From: Tragulus kanchil
Taxonomy: Eukaryota > Chordata > Mammalia > Artiodactyla > Tragulidae
Assembly (NCBI GenBank): GCA_022376925.1
Contig: JAIOJX010000026.1
Span: forward strand, 257,483,330-257,547,329
Length of the DNA: 64,000 bases
Direction of reading: 5' to 3'
The position numbers and the translations under genes are program-made. Below the pieces are notes generated by a model. It made no database searches and was not told the DNA's origin. It saw only the letters and a list, made by a program, of their open reading frames with translations. Shown piece after piece: positions 1 through 10,525 of this stretch (position 1 is the stretch's first letter; every line of letters starts with the position of its first letter).

Positions 1-84
1 CTGGAGAATTGCATGAACAGAGGAGCCTGGCATGCTACAGTCTATGGGGTCACAAAGAGTCAGGCACAACTGAGTGACTAAAAC
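1..84 (+). mobile_element. Bov-tA SINE, 3' part
   Basis: Matches the 3' part of the ruminant Bov-tA SINE: 'ctggagaat...cat', 'gaggagcctggca', 'ctacagtctatggggtc', 'gactaaaac'. Cut by the window edge; the same insertion reappears more fully at 1078-1268. Confidence 0.88.
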
Positions 85-357
85 CAACCATTTGTTTCTA
101 AAGTATAATGAAGATGACTGTTTCTAATACTTGCTCTGGCTAATTCTTCCTAATTAATTTCCCTTCTTTAAAAATGACAGTACAGTTTAGCTTTTTTAAT
201 GATGTTTTAAGGTTGCCTAGAACTCTTAGAAATATTCTCTGACTTATAAATGTTCTATGTATGGCTATAACACTCTTGTGGAAACCAAGACAAAGACAAA
301 AAAAAACAACAAACTGGTGGCAATCTTAACTTTACTTTTTATTCCATGACATCACCC

Positions 358-577
358 ATTCAGTTCAGTTGAGTTGCTCAGTCATGTCCAACTCTTAGAG
401 ACCCCATGGACTGCAGCTCGCCAGGTTTCCCTGTCCTTCATCATCTCCCAAAGCCTGCTCAACTCATATCCATTGACTCAGTGATGCCATCTTGTCCTTG
501 GTCATCCTCTTCTTCTGCTTTCTGTTTTCCCAGGATCAGGGTCTTTTCCAATCAGTCATCTCTTTGTATCAGTTATA
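358..577 (-). mobile_element. BovB (RTE) LINE 3' end fragment
   Basis: Antisense BovB 3' end: 'cagttcagttgagttgctc', 'ccatggactgcagc', 'ggtttccctgtccttcatca', 'cagggtcttttccaat'. The copy at 1546-1765 is the same fragment in duplication 1. Confidence 0.85.
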
Positions 578-1077
578 TTTAGAAAGTCAAGACTTTGTTT
601 TAGTTGTTTCAGAGGTTTTCCCCAATTATGGGAGGTTCAAGGTTACCAAGCTTTGTATCAGAAATTTGTGCAAAATCTGGGACTGTTTTCCTTAATTCCA
701 TATGTGTGTTCATTCTGATTTCATTTTAGTTTGGCTGCTAGCTATAAAACTACTAATAAGTAACAAACACAGGTCAAAAGTATTGAACTCTTATGGCAAA
801 TAACACCAAGTTATAATAAAGAAAGATAAACTGAAAGTCACAGTTTCTAGCATTTACCTGTAAAGTTTGTTTAAGTAACAGAATTCTTTTCTCCTTGTAG
901 TTAAGATTGTGCATTGCTCCCAGAGCTTGCCATCCAAATGAAAGGAATTGTTTCTAGAAATTTCTTTGTTAAATGGCACTTGAGGATAAACTATCTTTAA
1001 TTATTAAATATTCATAGAGAATTTTGGCTATATTATTTTTGTCTGGCAAGGAGTTGGTGCCATACAATCATACTGTG

Positions 1078-1268
1078 AATCAGATGGTAAAGAATCTGTC
1101 CACAATGCCCAAGACTCAGGTTTGATCCCTGGGTCAGGAAGATATCCTGGAGAAGGAAATGGCTACCCACTCTAGTATCCTTGCCTGGAGAATTGCATGA
1201 ACAGAGGAGCCTGGCATGCTACAGTCTATGGGGTCACAAAGAGTCAGGCACAACTGAGTGACTAAAAC
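1078..1268 (+). mobile_element. Bov-tA SINE
   Basis: Near full-length tRNA-derived ruminant SINE. A box-B-like 'ggtttgatccctggg' is near 1121, then 'ggagaaggaaatgg', 'cttgcctggag', and the terminal 'gagtgactaaaac'. Diverged, so not recent. Confidence 0.87.
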
Positions 1269-1545
1269 CAACCATTTGTTTCTAAAGTATAATGAAGATG
1301 ACTGTTTCTAATACTTGCTCTGGCTAATTCTTCCAAATTTAAATTTTCCCCTTCTTTAAAAATGACAGTACAGTTTAGCTTTTTTAATGATGTTTTAAGG
1401 TTGCCTAGAACTCTTAGAAATATTCTCTGACTTATAAATGTTCTATGTATGGCTATAACACTCTTGTGGAAACCAAGACAAAGACAAAAAAAAACAACAA
1501 ACTGGTGGCAATCTTAACTTTACTTTTTATTCCATGACATCACCC

Positions 1546-1765
1546 ATTCAGTTCAGTTGAGTTGCTCAGTCATGTCCAACTCTTAGAGACCCCATGGACT
1601 GCAGCTCGCCAGGTTTCCCTGTCCTTCATCATCTCCCAAAGCCTGCTCAACTCATATCCATTGACTCAGTGATGCCATCTTGTCCTTGGTCATCCTCTTC
1701 TTCTGCTTTCTGTTTTCCCAGGATCAGGGTCTTTTCCAATCAGTCATCTCTTTGTATCAGTTATA
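1546..1765 (-). mobile_element. BovB 3' end fragment (duplicate copy)
   Basis: Same BovB 3' fragment as at 358-577, repeated by duplication 1. Confidence 0.84.
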
Positions 1766-2042
1766 TTTAGAAAGTCAAGACTTTGTTTTAGTTGTTTCAG
1801 AGGTTTTCCCCAATTATGGGAGGTTCAAGGTTACCACGCTTAGTATCTAGAGCTCAAAGTCATTCCAGAGGATATTCAATATTAGTGTCAAAAGATTTTA
1901 AATCTGTATTATAATGCAAAATTTGAAATCTGGGACTGCTGACTTTCTCAATGTAAGTAAATTATATTAAAATGTCACATGGGCCAGCTTACCTCTAATA
2001 ATCAGAGAAAGCTCTATGTAGAGGTGTAAAATCAAGAAACAC

Positions 2043-3430
2043 TGTTCAGTCTTCCTCCAACTCTTTGCAACCCCATGAGCTGTAGCATTTCAGGCTTCCC
2101 TGTCCTTCACTATCTCCTGGAGTTTACTCAAATTCCTGTCCATTGAGCTGGTGATGCCATCCAACTATCTCATCCACTTTTGCCCCCTTCTCTGCCTGTC
2201 CTCAATCTTTCCTAGCATCAAGGTCTTCTCCAATAAACCAGCTCTTTGCATCAGGCAGCCAGAGTATTGGAGCCTCAGATTCAGCATCAGTCCTTCCAAT
2301 GAATATTCAGAATTGATTTGTTTTTACGATTGGTTTGATCTTCTTGCTGTTCAAGGGATCCTCAAGAATCTTCTCCAGCACCACCATTCGAAAGCACCAG
2401 TTCTTCAGCTCTCAACCTTCATTATGGTCCAAATCTCACATCCATTCATAATTACTGGGAAAACCATAGCTTTGATTACATGGACTTTTGTCAGCAAAGT
2501 GACGTCTCTGCTTTTCAATATACTCTCCAGGTTTGTCATAGTTTTTCTTCCAAGGAGCAAGTATGTTTTAATTTTGTGACTGCAGTCACCATCTGCAGTG
2601 ATTTTGGAGCCCAAAATAAAGTCTGTCACTATTTCCATTGTTTCCTGTCTATCTGTCATGAAGTGATGGGACTGGATGCCAGGACCTTAGTTTTGTGAAT
2701 GTTGAGTTTTAAACCAGCCTTTTCACCCTTCTCTTCCACCTACATCAAGAGGTTCTTTGGTTCCTCTCTGCTTTCTGCCACAACCTGAGGTTATAGATAT
2801 TTCTCCTGACAGTCTTGACTACAGCTTGTGCTTCATCAAGACTGGCATTTGCATGATGTACTCTGCATATAATTTAAATGAATAGGGTGACAATATACAG
2901 GTTTGATGTACTCCTTTCCCAATTTGGAACCAGTCCGTTGTTCCATGTTTGGCTCTAAATGTTGCTTCTTGTCCTACATACAAGTTTCTCAGGAGGCAGG
3001 TAAAGTTGTCTGGTATTCCCATTTTTTAAAAGAATTTTCCAGTTTGTTGTGACCCACACAGTCAAAGGCTTTAGCTTAGTCAATGAAGCAGAAGTAGATG
3101 TTTTCTGGAATTCTCTTGCTTTTTCAATGATTCAATGAATATTGGCAATTTTTTCTCTGGTTCTTCTGCCTTTTCTAAATCCAGCTTTTATATCTGAAGG
3201 TTCTTGGTTCACATACTGTTGAAGCCTAGCTTGGAAGATTTTGAGCATTACTTTGCTAACATGTGAAATGAGTGCAATTGCGTGGCAGTTTGAACATTCT
3301 TTGGCATTGCTCTTCTTTGGGACTGGAATGGAAACAAGTTTTCTAGTCCTATCACTGAGTTTTCCAATTATGCTGGTATATTGAGTGTAGTACTTTAACA
3401 GCATCATCTTTTAATATTTGAAATAGCTCA
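2043..3430 (-). pseudogene. BovB (RTE) reverse transcriptase pseudogene
   Basis: Continuous antisense BovB from the reverse transcriptase N-terminal part to the 3' end. In separate frames it encodes typical BovB pieces: 'IPVPKKSNAKECSN...ALISHVSKVMLKI' with 'QARLQQYV' (3132-3407), then 'MGIPDNFTCLLRNLY', 'GTTDWFQIGKGV' and 'YAEYIMQM' (2819-3022), then 'ETVTDF'-like, 'LGSKITADGDCSHKIK', 'GRKTMTNLESILKSRDVTL' (2405-2659). RTE elements encode an endonuclease and reverse transcriptase that copy the element RNA at the target site. Here the endonuclease part is missing, several frameshifts and stops break the frame, and a short internal deletion near 2790 removes the segment around the catalytic YADD box. 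It is a dead copy; the left part is repeated at 3900-4524. Confidence 0.9.
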
Positions 3431-3537
3431 GATCTCTCCCTTTAATAAAAGCTTACTTGACCAAATATTTGTTCCAATCTCCTCCTATAATTTGACATTT
3501 CAATAGATTTATAGCTAGCATTTCTCAACATACATAT

Positions 3538-3898
3538 TTTTATTAGAGTATAACTCCTTTACAGTGTTGCCAGTTTCTTACAGTGAAGTGAATCAGCTAC
3601 ATGTATACATATGTCTCATCCTTCTTTAACCTCCCTCCCACTCATCTAGATCATCACATAACACTGCGGTGAGCTTCCTCTGCTATAGAGCAGCTTCCCA
3701 CTAGGTATTTATTTTATATATAATAGTGTGTATATATATAGATACACACACACACACGACACATATATGTGTGTGTGTATCAATGCTACTCTCTTAATTC
3801 TTCTCACACTCCCCGTCACTCCCCCCTCCCACCATGTCCACATATCCCCAGGACATGGAAATAATCTAAATGTTCATCAACAGGTAATAGATAAAAAG
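3538..3898 (-). mobile_element. Twin-primed L1, duplicate copy truncated at junction
   Basis: Same insertion as 4636-5229, cut at the duplication junction just after the inversion point. Confidence 0.8.
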
Positions 3899-3899
3899 A

Positions 3900-4524
3900 C
3901 TCCTGACAGTCTTGACTACAGCTTGTGCTTCATCAAGACTGGCATTTGCATGATGTACTCTGCATATAATTTAAATGAATAGGGTGACAATATACAGGTT
4001 TGATGTACTCCTTTCCCAATTTGGAACCAGTCCGTTGTTCCATGTTTGGCTCTAAATGTTGCTTCTTGTCCTACATACAAGTTTCTCAGGAGGCAGGTAA
4101 AGTTGTCTGGTATTCCCATTTTTTAAAAGAATTTTCCAGTTTGTTGTGACCCACACAGTCAAAGGCTTTAGCTTAGTCAATGAAGCAGAAGTAGATGTTT
4201 TTCTGGAATTCTCTTGCTTTTTCAATGATTCAATGAATATTGGCAATTTTTTTTCTCTGGTTCTTCTGCCTTTTCTAAATCCAGCTTTTATATCTGAAGG
4301 TTCTTGGTTCACATACTGTTGAAGCCTAGCTTGGAAGATTTTGAGCATTACTTTGCTAACATGTGAAATGAGTGCAATTGCGTGGCAGTTTGAACATTCT
4401 TTGGCATTGCTCTTCTTTGGGACTGGAATGGAAACAAGTTTTCTAGTCCTATCACTGAGTTTTCCAATTATGCTGGTATATTGAGTGTAGTACTTTAACA
4501 GCATCATCTTTTAATATTTGAAAT
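3900..4524 (-). pseudogene. BovB reverse transcriptase fragment (duplicate copy)
   Basis: Repeat of 2803-3427 created by duplication 2. One extra T relative to the first copy restores part of the reading frame, giving a longer antisense ORF (4052-4507); this shows how homopolymer noise alters the apparent frame. Confidence 0.88.
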
Positions 4525-4635
4525 AGCTCAGATCTCTCCCTTTAATAAAAGCTTACTTGACCAAATATTTGTTCCAATCTCCTCCTATAATTTGACATTT
4601 CAATAGATTTATAGCTAGCATTTCTCAACATACAT

Positions 4636-5229
4636 ATTTTTATTAGAGTATAACTCCTTTACAGTGTTGCCAGTTTCTTACAGTGAAGTGAATCAGCTAC
4701 ATGTATACATATGTCTCATCCTTCTTTAACCTCCCTCCCACTCATCTAGATCATCACATAACACTGCGGTGAGCTTCCTCTGCTATAGAGCAGCTTCCCA
4801 CTAGGTATTTATTTTATATATAATAGTGTGTATATATATAGATACACACACACACACGACACATATATGTGTGTGTGTATCAATGCTACTCTCTTAATTC
4901 TTCTCACACTCCCCGTCACTCCCCCCTCCCACCATGTCCACATATCCCCAGGACATGGAAATAATCTAAATGTTCATCAACAGGTAATAGATAAAAAAGA
5001 TGTGGTATGTATATATAATGGAGTATCACTTAGCCATAAAAGGAGTGAAACTGGGACATTTGTAGAGACATGGATAGACATGGGTGGATCTATAGTCTGT
5101 CATACAGAGGGAAGTAAGTCAGAAAGAGGAAAGACAAGTATCATATTTTAACTCATATATGCAGAACCTAGAAAAACAGTACAGATGAATCTATTTTCAA
5201 GGAGGAAATAGAGATGCAGATGTAGAAAA
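4636..5229 (-). mobile_element. Twin-primed (5'-inverted) L1 insertion
   Basis: 4636 to about 4938 is antisense L1 3' end: the reverse strand reads towards 'gctgattcacttcactgtaa', 'ggcaacactgtaaagg' and 'tctaataaaaata'. From about 4939 to 5229 the sequence is sense L1 from further upstream in the element ('aggacatgg', 'tcatcaacag', 'aatggagtatcacttagcc', 'gtctgtcatacagag', 'gaagtaagtcagaaag', 'gatgcagatgtag'). Read on the minus strand this is an inverted 5' part followed by a correctly oriented 3' part, the signature of twin priming during L1 integration. Flanks carry an imperfect target duplication: tcaacatacat (4625-4635) and tcagcatacat (5230-5240). Partial or full copies also lie at about 3538-3898 and 5735-6305 because of duplications 2 and 3. 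Confidence 0.82.
4838..4880. repeat. TA/CA/TG microsatellite in L1 tail region
   Basis: Alternating tgtgtatatatata, acacacacacac and tatatgtgtgtgtgta tracts. Also present at about 3738-3780 and 5914-5955 through the duplications. Confidence 0.85.
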
Positions 5230-5240
5230 TCAGCATACAT

Positions 5241-5734
5241 GTTTAACAAATGGTTTAAAGAAATGTTAGTCAATGTTAATGGAAAGGGTTCAAAGATGAA
5301 AGAAGTTTGGGGAATATGCTACTGAAAGTTAAACATATTTTTTTCTGAGAAAAAAATATGAGGGTCTAGTCAGAACTTTTAGTATGACAATATTCACTAT
5401 GAATCATAATAAGAAGTATACTGATTTATAATATTTCTTGAATATATTTGTCCTTTAAACTTTTTTTCATACAGTACATTTATGAGAATAATGCTTGACA
5501 GAATTCATTTTGGGAGACAATGAAATACACAACTGCAAAAGTACTGCTGCATGCATCTTTAAATATAAGACGCAGGCAAATAGGTGGGTAAATGGATAAT
5601 TTACCACTTATACTTCTGAAACAATTGGCTAGGAAGGGAAAGGAACTTGAAACCATTCCAGTAGAAACAATTAATAGAAAAAAGAGCATTTTACATAGAA
5701 ATACTGGCTCTAAGGTGATACAATATGGCATTCT
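5241..5734. other. Unrecognised AT-rich DNA
   Basis: No repeat family or gene recognised. The same segment is repeated at about 6306-6812; the unique continuation runs to 7074. Confidence 0.6.
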
Positions 5735-6305
5735 TTACAGTGTTGCCAGTTTCTTACAGTGAAGTGAATCAGCTACATGTATACATATGTCTCATCCTTC
5801 TTTAACCTCCCTCCCACTCATCTAGATCATCACATAACACTGCGGTGAGCTTCCTCTGCTATAGAGCAGCTTCCCACTAGGTATTTATTTTATATATAAT
5901 AGTGTGTATATATATAGATACACACACACACACGACACATATATGTGTGTGTGTATCAATGCTACTCTCTTAATTCTTCTCACACTCCCCGTCACTCCCC
6001 CCTCCCACCATGTCCACATATCCCCAGGACATGGAAATAATCTAAATGTTCATCAACAGGTAATAGATAAAAAAGATGTGGTATGTATATATAATGGAGT
6101 ATCACTTAGCCATAAAAGGAGTGAAACTGGGACATTTGTAGAGACATGGATAGACATGGGTGGATCTATAGTCTGTCATACAGAGGGAAGTAAGTCAGAA
6201 AGAGGAAAGACAAGTATCATATTTTAACTCATATATGCAGAACCTAGAAAAACAGTACAGATGAATCTATTTTCAAGGAGGAAATAGAGATGCAGATGTA
6301 GAAAA
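5735..6305 (-). mobile_element. Twin-primed L1, duplicate copy
   Basis: Same insertion as 4636-5229, lacking about 20 bases at its left end and otherwise complete. Confidence 0.8.
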
Positions 6306-7074
6306 TCAGCATACATGTTTAACAAATGGTTTAAAGAAATGTTAGTCAATGTTAATGGAAAGGGTTCAAAGATGAAAGAAGTTTGGGGAATATGCTACTG
6401 AAAGTTAAACATATTTTTTTCTGAGAAAAAAATATGAGGGTCTAGTCAGAACTTTTAGTATGACAATATTCACTATGAATCATAATAAGAAGTATACTGA
6501 TTTATAATATTTCTTGAATATATTTGTCCTTTAAACTTTTTTTCATACAGTACATTTATGAGAATAATGCTTGACAGAATTCATTTTGGGAGACAATGAA
6601 ATACACAACTGCAAAAGTACTGCTGCATGCATCTTTAAATATAAGACGCAGGCAAATAGGTGGGTAAATGGATAATTTACCACTTATACTTCTGAAACAA
6701 TTGGCTAGGAAGGGAAAGGAACTTGAAACCATTCCAGTAGAAACAATTAATAGAAAAAAGAGCATTTTACATAGAAATACTGGCTCTAAGGTGATACAAT
6801 ATGGCATTCTTCTTACATACATGGGTTTAGCCTTTTTCTAAACTCATGAAGTCAAATCAGTCACAATTGTTATGTTATAGCGTAAACTATATGAAAAGGT
6901 GATGAAACTTCTGTCACTGCAGATATAAAATATAAACTGAATCACTATCTTAAAGTAAGATGGAAGATAATGGAATTTTGTTTGGTTGGGTCCTTTTAAA
7001 ATACATTTAAGAATGCTTCCAACATTGATAGTCTATAGTTTTAAAATTGTAGTTTATAGAAATCTGAAAAGAAT

Positions 7075-7277
7075 TAGTCACTAAGTTGTGTCTGACTTTT
7101 TGCAACCCCAAGAACTGTAGCCTGCCAAGCTTCTCTGTCCATGGAATTCTCCTGGAAATAATACTGGAGTGGGTAGCCACTCCCTTCTCCAGGGGACCTT
7201 CCTGACTCAGGGATCAAACCCACATCTCCTGTATTGCAGGTAGACTTTTTGACTATCTGAGAAACCAGGGAAACCCA
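7075..7277 (-). mobile_element. Bov-tA SINE (antisense)
   Basis: Reverse complement of Bov-tA: 'ttgcaaccccaagaactgta', 'gtccatggaattctcc', 'aatactggagtgggtagcca', 'cagggatcaaaccca', 'gaaaccagggaaaccca'. A 3' remnant (8387-8438) starts the second copy of duplication 4. Confidence 0.88.
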
Positions 7278-8208
7278 CTTTTGAAGCTTCTCCACAAAAT
7301 CACCAAGCTACAATTTGTAGTACACTTTCCTCTTAGAGATTCTTTAAAGAGTGTCAATTTAATTATTTTGTTTCTTCTTCCCAGATGATTTGGGTGCTAG
7401 GAATGCAGGAGGCATTCATATAGCACATGCAGATTTACAGGGAGAGATTCTTATCTATGTTTCAAACTATGTTTCTCATACTCTGCGGAAAATCTCAGTA
7501 ATATTTCACTCTAAAATTCTGAAAGAAGTTTGTCTCCAGAAATCAGAGAATTGAAGATAGTAGTCTCAGTTCATGTACTACAAATGAATTCACGGAATCT
7601 TATATGTATAGCTAGCATGAAAATATATACACATATATTTTTGAAGATGAAATTATCATCATCTGTAATGACCTTGTGAACATTTGCAGTTTATTTTTTA
7701 AATATTTGTAAATTATCCATGTGAATTTGTGAAAATGTTCTGTTTTTTAAATAGTTGGTAAAACAACTTCATTTGGCAAGATCATCATTTCTTTGTTTTT
7801 CATATGGCCAGGTCCTAATGTTAAAGGATGCAAGAGACCACACACTCAGTCCAGGATCTAACAAGGAAAACGAGTTTAGAGTTATATAACTGAGGTCTCT
7901 GCAGGACAGTGTTTCCCTCCATTACTAAGTCTATAGCATGAGAGGGAGGAATTATTAGCCTATCTACTCTAAATCAATGAAGCCTTCACTTTTTCATGAT
8001 TTGTGTTCACACTTTACAAATATCCTATCTACTTGAGAAAGACTCAAGCTGCTAAGTTTCTCAGTCTCCCGCAATGTCCCTCGCTCCAGAATCATGGGAC
8101 AAAATTCAATTATTCCTTAAATCCTGGGTACTTTGTATCATCCTGACACACTACCTAATTTAGTTACATAACAAAGCTTTAAAATGTAATGTATGTACGT
8201 ACATATGT
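7278..8208. other. Unrecognised non-coding DNA
   Basis: No gene or repeat family recognised. Repeated as 8439-9367. 9435-10054 is likewise without recognised features. Confidence 0.6.
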
Positions 8209-8275
8209 CAGGGGATCCTGGCATGAGGTAGTCCATGGGGTCACAGATTCCAACATGACTTAGTGACTGCACAAC
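8209..8275 (+). mobile_element. Bov-tA SINE 3' fragment
   Basis: Short 'ggatcctggca', 'tagtccatggggtcac', 'gacttagtgactgcacaaca' fragment of the Bov-tA 3' half, repeated at 9368-9434. Confidence 0.65.
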
Positions 8276-10078
8276 AATGTTCAATATGCACAACTATGAG
8301 CTCTTCTATCATAAAAAGTTTAAGTTTTTTTTCTTTAAAATAACTAAGGAATAATTTCCTATCCAATTTTCGTAGCAGGGATAAAATCCTGTATTGCAGG
8401 TAGCCTTTTCGACTATATGAGAAACCAGGGAAACTCACTTTTGAAGCTTCTCCACAAAATCACCAAGCTACAATTTGTAGTACACTTTCCTCTTAGAGAT
8501 TCTTTAAAGAGTGTCAATTTAATTATTTTGTTTCTTCTTCCCAGATGATTTGGGTGCTAGGAATGCAGGAGGCATTCATATAGCACATGCAGATTTACAG
8601 GGAGAGATTCTTATCTATGTTTCAAACTATGTTTCTCATACTCTGCGGAAAATCTCAGTAATATTTCACTCTAAAATTCTGAAAGAAGTTTGTCTCCAGA
8701 AATCAGAGAATTGAAGATAGTAGTCTCAGTTCATGTACTACAAATGAATTCACGGAATCTTATATGTATAGCTAGCATGAAAATATATACACATATATTT
8801 TTGAAGATGAAATTATCATCATCTGTAATGACCTTGTGAACATTTGCAGTTTATTTTTTAAATATTTGTAAATTATCCATGTGAATTTGTGAAAATGTTC
8901 TGTTTTTTAAATAGTTGGTAAAACAACTTCATTTGGCAAGATCATCATTTCTTTGTTTTTCATATGGCCAGGTCCTAATGTTAAAGGATGCAAGAGACCA
9001 CACACTCAGTCCAGGATCTAACAAGGAAAACGAGTTTAGAGTTATATAACTGAGGTCTCTGCAGGACAGTGTTTCCCTCCATTACTAAGTCTATAGCATG
9101 AGAGGGAGGAATTATTAGCCTATCTACTCTAAATCAATGAAGCCTTCACTTTTTCATGATTTGTGTTCACACTTTACAAATATCCTATCTACTTGAGAAA
9201 GACTCAAGCTGCTAAGTTTCTCAGTCTCCCAATGTCCCTCGCTCCAGAATCATGGGACAAAATTCAATTATTCCTTAAATCCTGGGTACTTTGTATCATC
9301 CTGACACACTACCTAATTTAGTTACATAACAAAGCTTTAAAATGTAATGTATGTACGTACATATGTCAGGGGATCCTGGCATGAGGTAGTCCATGGGGTC
9401 ACAGATTCCAACATGACTTAGTGACTGCACAACAATGTTCAATATGCACAACTATGAGCTCTTCTATCATAGAAGTAAGTACTAATAATGGAATATTCCT
9501 ATCAATTTTCTTCTCAGCATGATATTAGAAGACAATCTGGAACTAAGAATCAGAAGACCTCCAGGACCAGTCTTTTGCACATATACATGAAGTGCGCCTT
9601 TAACTCATGTATTAACAGTAGTGTAATTTTCTCTAAGACAGGCTTCTCAAGATTTAATAAATTCTTAAGACATAAACTTCAAACTTAACAATTTTCCAGT
9701 AAGACCCAATTTCTAAACTATGGTTTTAAAACAATACTATTTAAGTTTACAATATCTATTGAATATGGATTTCATTCTTTTATAAAATCAGTAGTGATAC
9801 TACATCTAGAACTGAATTTTCTATTTAATATATTTCTGCTCAATCAAAATTATAATAAATCAGTTATACACTTGCTTCAATACTTGTCAATGTTAATATG
9901 GCTCCATAAAGTTCATTTCTTTTCATTTCTACCTAGGAAAATTCATGACATAAGTATTTGGCTGTATTTGTAGGGTGGAAGTCCTTTAGTCTCTAATGTT
10001 GACTCTACCATCAGAACCCCTAAGGGAAGAGCTAGGAAAAAAGCAGTCTGCCATATGAGGGCAATCAACAGCCCCCAG

Positions 10079-10120
10079 CACACAAACATGCACACACACC
10101 CACACATACACACACACAAA
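10079..10120. repeat. CA-rich microsatellite
   Basis: Interrupted (CA)n tract with CATG and CCCA interruptions. Confidence 0.85.
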
Positions 10121-10200
10121 TTTTCTCCTGTTGTAACAAGTAATAATCACAGCATAAAGTACAGATATGTTCTTGGGTTTCTTTGCCTGGGGATCATTTA

Positions 10201-10511
10201 TTTTATTATTATTATTTTTTTTTATTATTATTTACTTTTGGGCGGGGGTTGGGCTGGGGAGGGAGGGGTGAGGGCGGGCCACTTCTATTGGTCTTTCATT
10301 TCTCTATTTTCATCTATCTTTGTTCTTTGGTTCCTGTGGGCCTCCCATCACGGTGGCCTCTGTCGTTGCAGAGCGCTGGCTCTGGGCGCATGCGCTCCAG
10401 AGATCAGGCTTGGTAATTGAACACATCGGTCCAGCCGCTCCGCGGCACATGGGATCTTCCCCAGGCCAGGCGCCCCTGTGTCCTTACCCACTGGACCACC
10501 AGGGGAAGCCT
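10201..10511 (-). mobile_element. CHR-type tRNA-derived SINE with 14-bp target duplication
   Basis: On the minus strand it begins 'ggcttcccctggtggtccag', continues through 'ggagcgcatgcgcccagagc' and 'gaggcccacaggaacc', and ends in a C-rich plus A/T-rich tail. It is flanked by perfect direct repeats ctggggatcattta (10187-10200 and 10512-10525), the target-site duplication of L1-mediated integration. The plus strand of the tail (10240-10279) is very G-rich. It belongs to the same subfamily as the SINEs at 42429, 53654 and 54977. Confidence 0.9.
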
Positions 10512-10525
10512 CTGGGGATCATTTA

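Larger units (their letters stand above)
1..1836. repeat. Direct duplication 1 (~1.2 kb offset)
   Basis: Bases 1-648 recur at 1185-1836 with one small difference cluster near 143/1333. Copy 1 starts before the window. After 648 it turns into a degraded version of what follows copy 2: a 'gcaaaatctgggactg'-like piece near 670 corresponds to one near 1915-1937. The 649-1077 stretch is AT-rich and otherwise unrecognised; part of it may match sequence left of the window. Probably an untrimmed contig overlap. Confidence 0.85.
2803..4996. repeat. Direct tandem duplication 2 (~1097 bp)
   Basis: 2803-3899 is repeated at 3900-4996 with no spacer. The copies differ only by one- or two-base homopolymer indels (T runs near 4200 and 4250). 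The unit starts inside a BovB fragment and ends inside an L1 fragment, so it does not follow any element boundary. Confidence 0.93.
4657..6810. repeat. Direct tandem duplication 3 (~1076 bp)
   Basis: 4657-5732 is repeated at 5733-6810, abutting. Because it overlaps duplication 2, the 4657-4996 segment is present three times (3560-3899, 4657-4996, 5733-6072). After the second copy the sequence continues as unique DNA. Confidence 0.93.
7227..9472. repeat. Direct duplication 4 (~1087 bp, 73-bp spacer)
   Basis: 7227-8313 is repeated at 8387-9472. The 73-base spacer (8314-8386) matches neither side. The copies differ by a 2-base indel near 8070/9230, and the SINE remnant at the start of copy 2 carries several substitutions. 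Confidence 0.92.

Noticed and set aside
2405..4507. Intact BovB open reading frames on the minus strand
   Set aside because: They are short pieces of one broken reverse transcriptase; frameshifts, stops and an internal deletion separate them, and the longer ORF at 4052-4507 results from a one-base difference between the copies.
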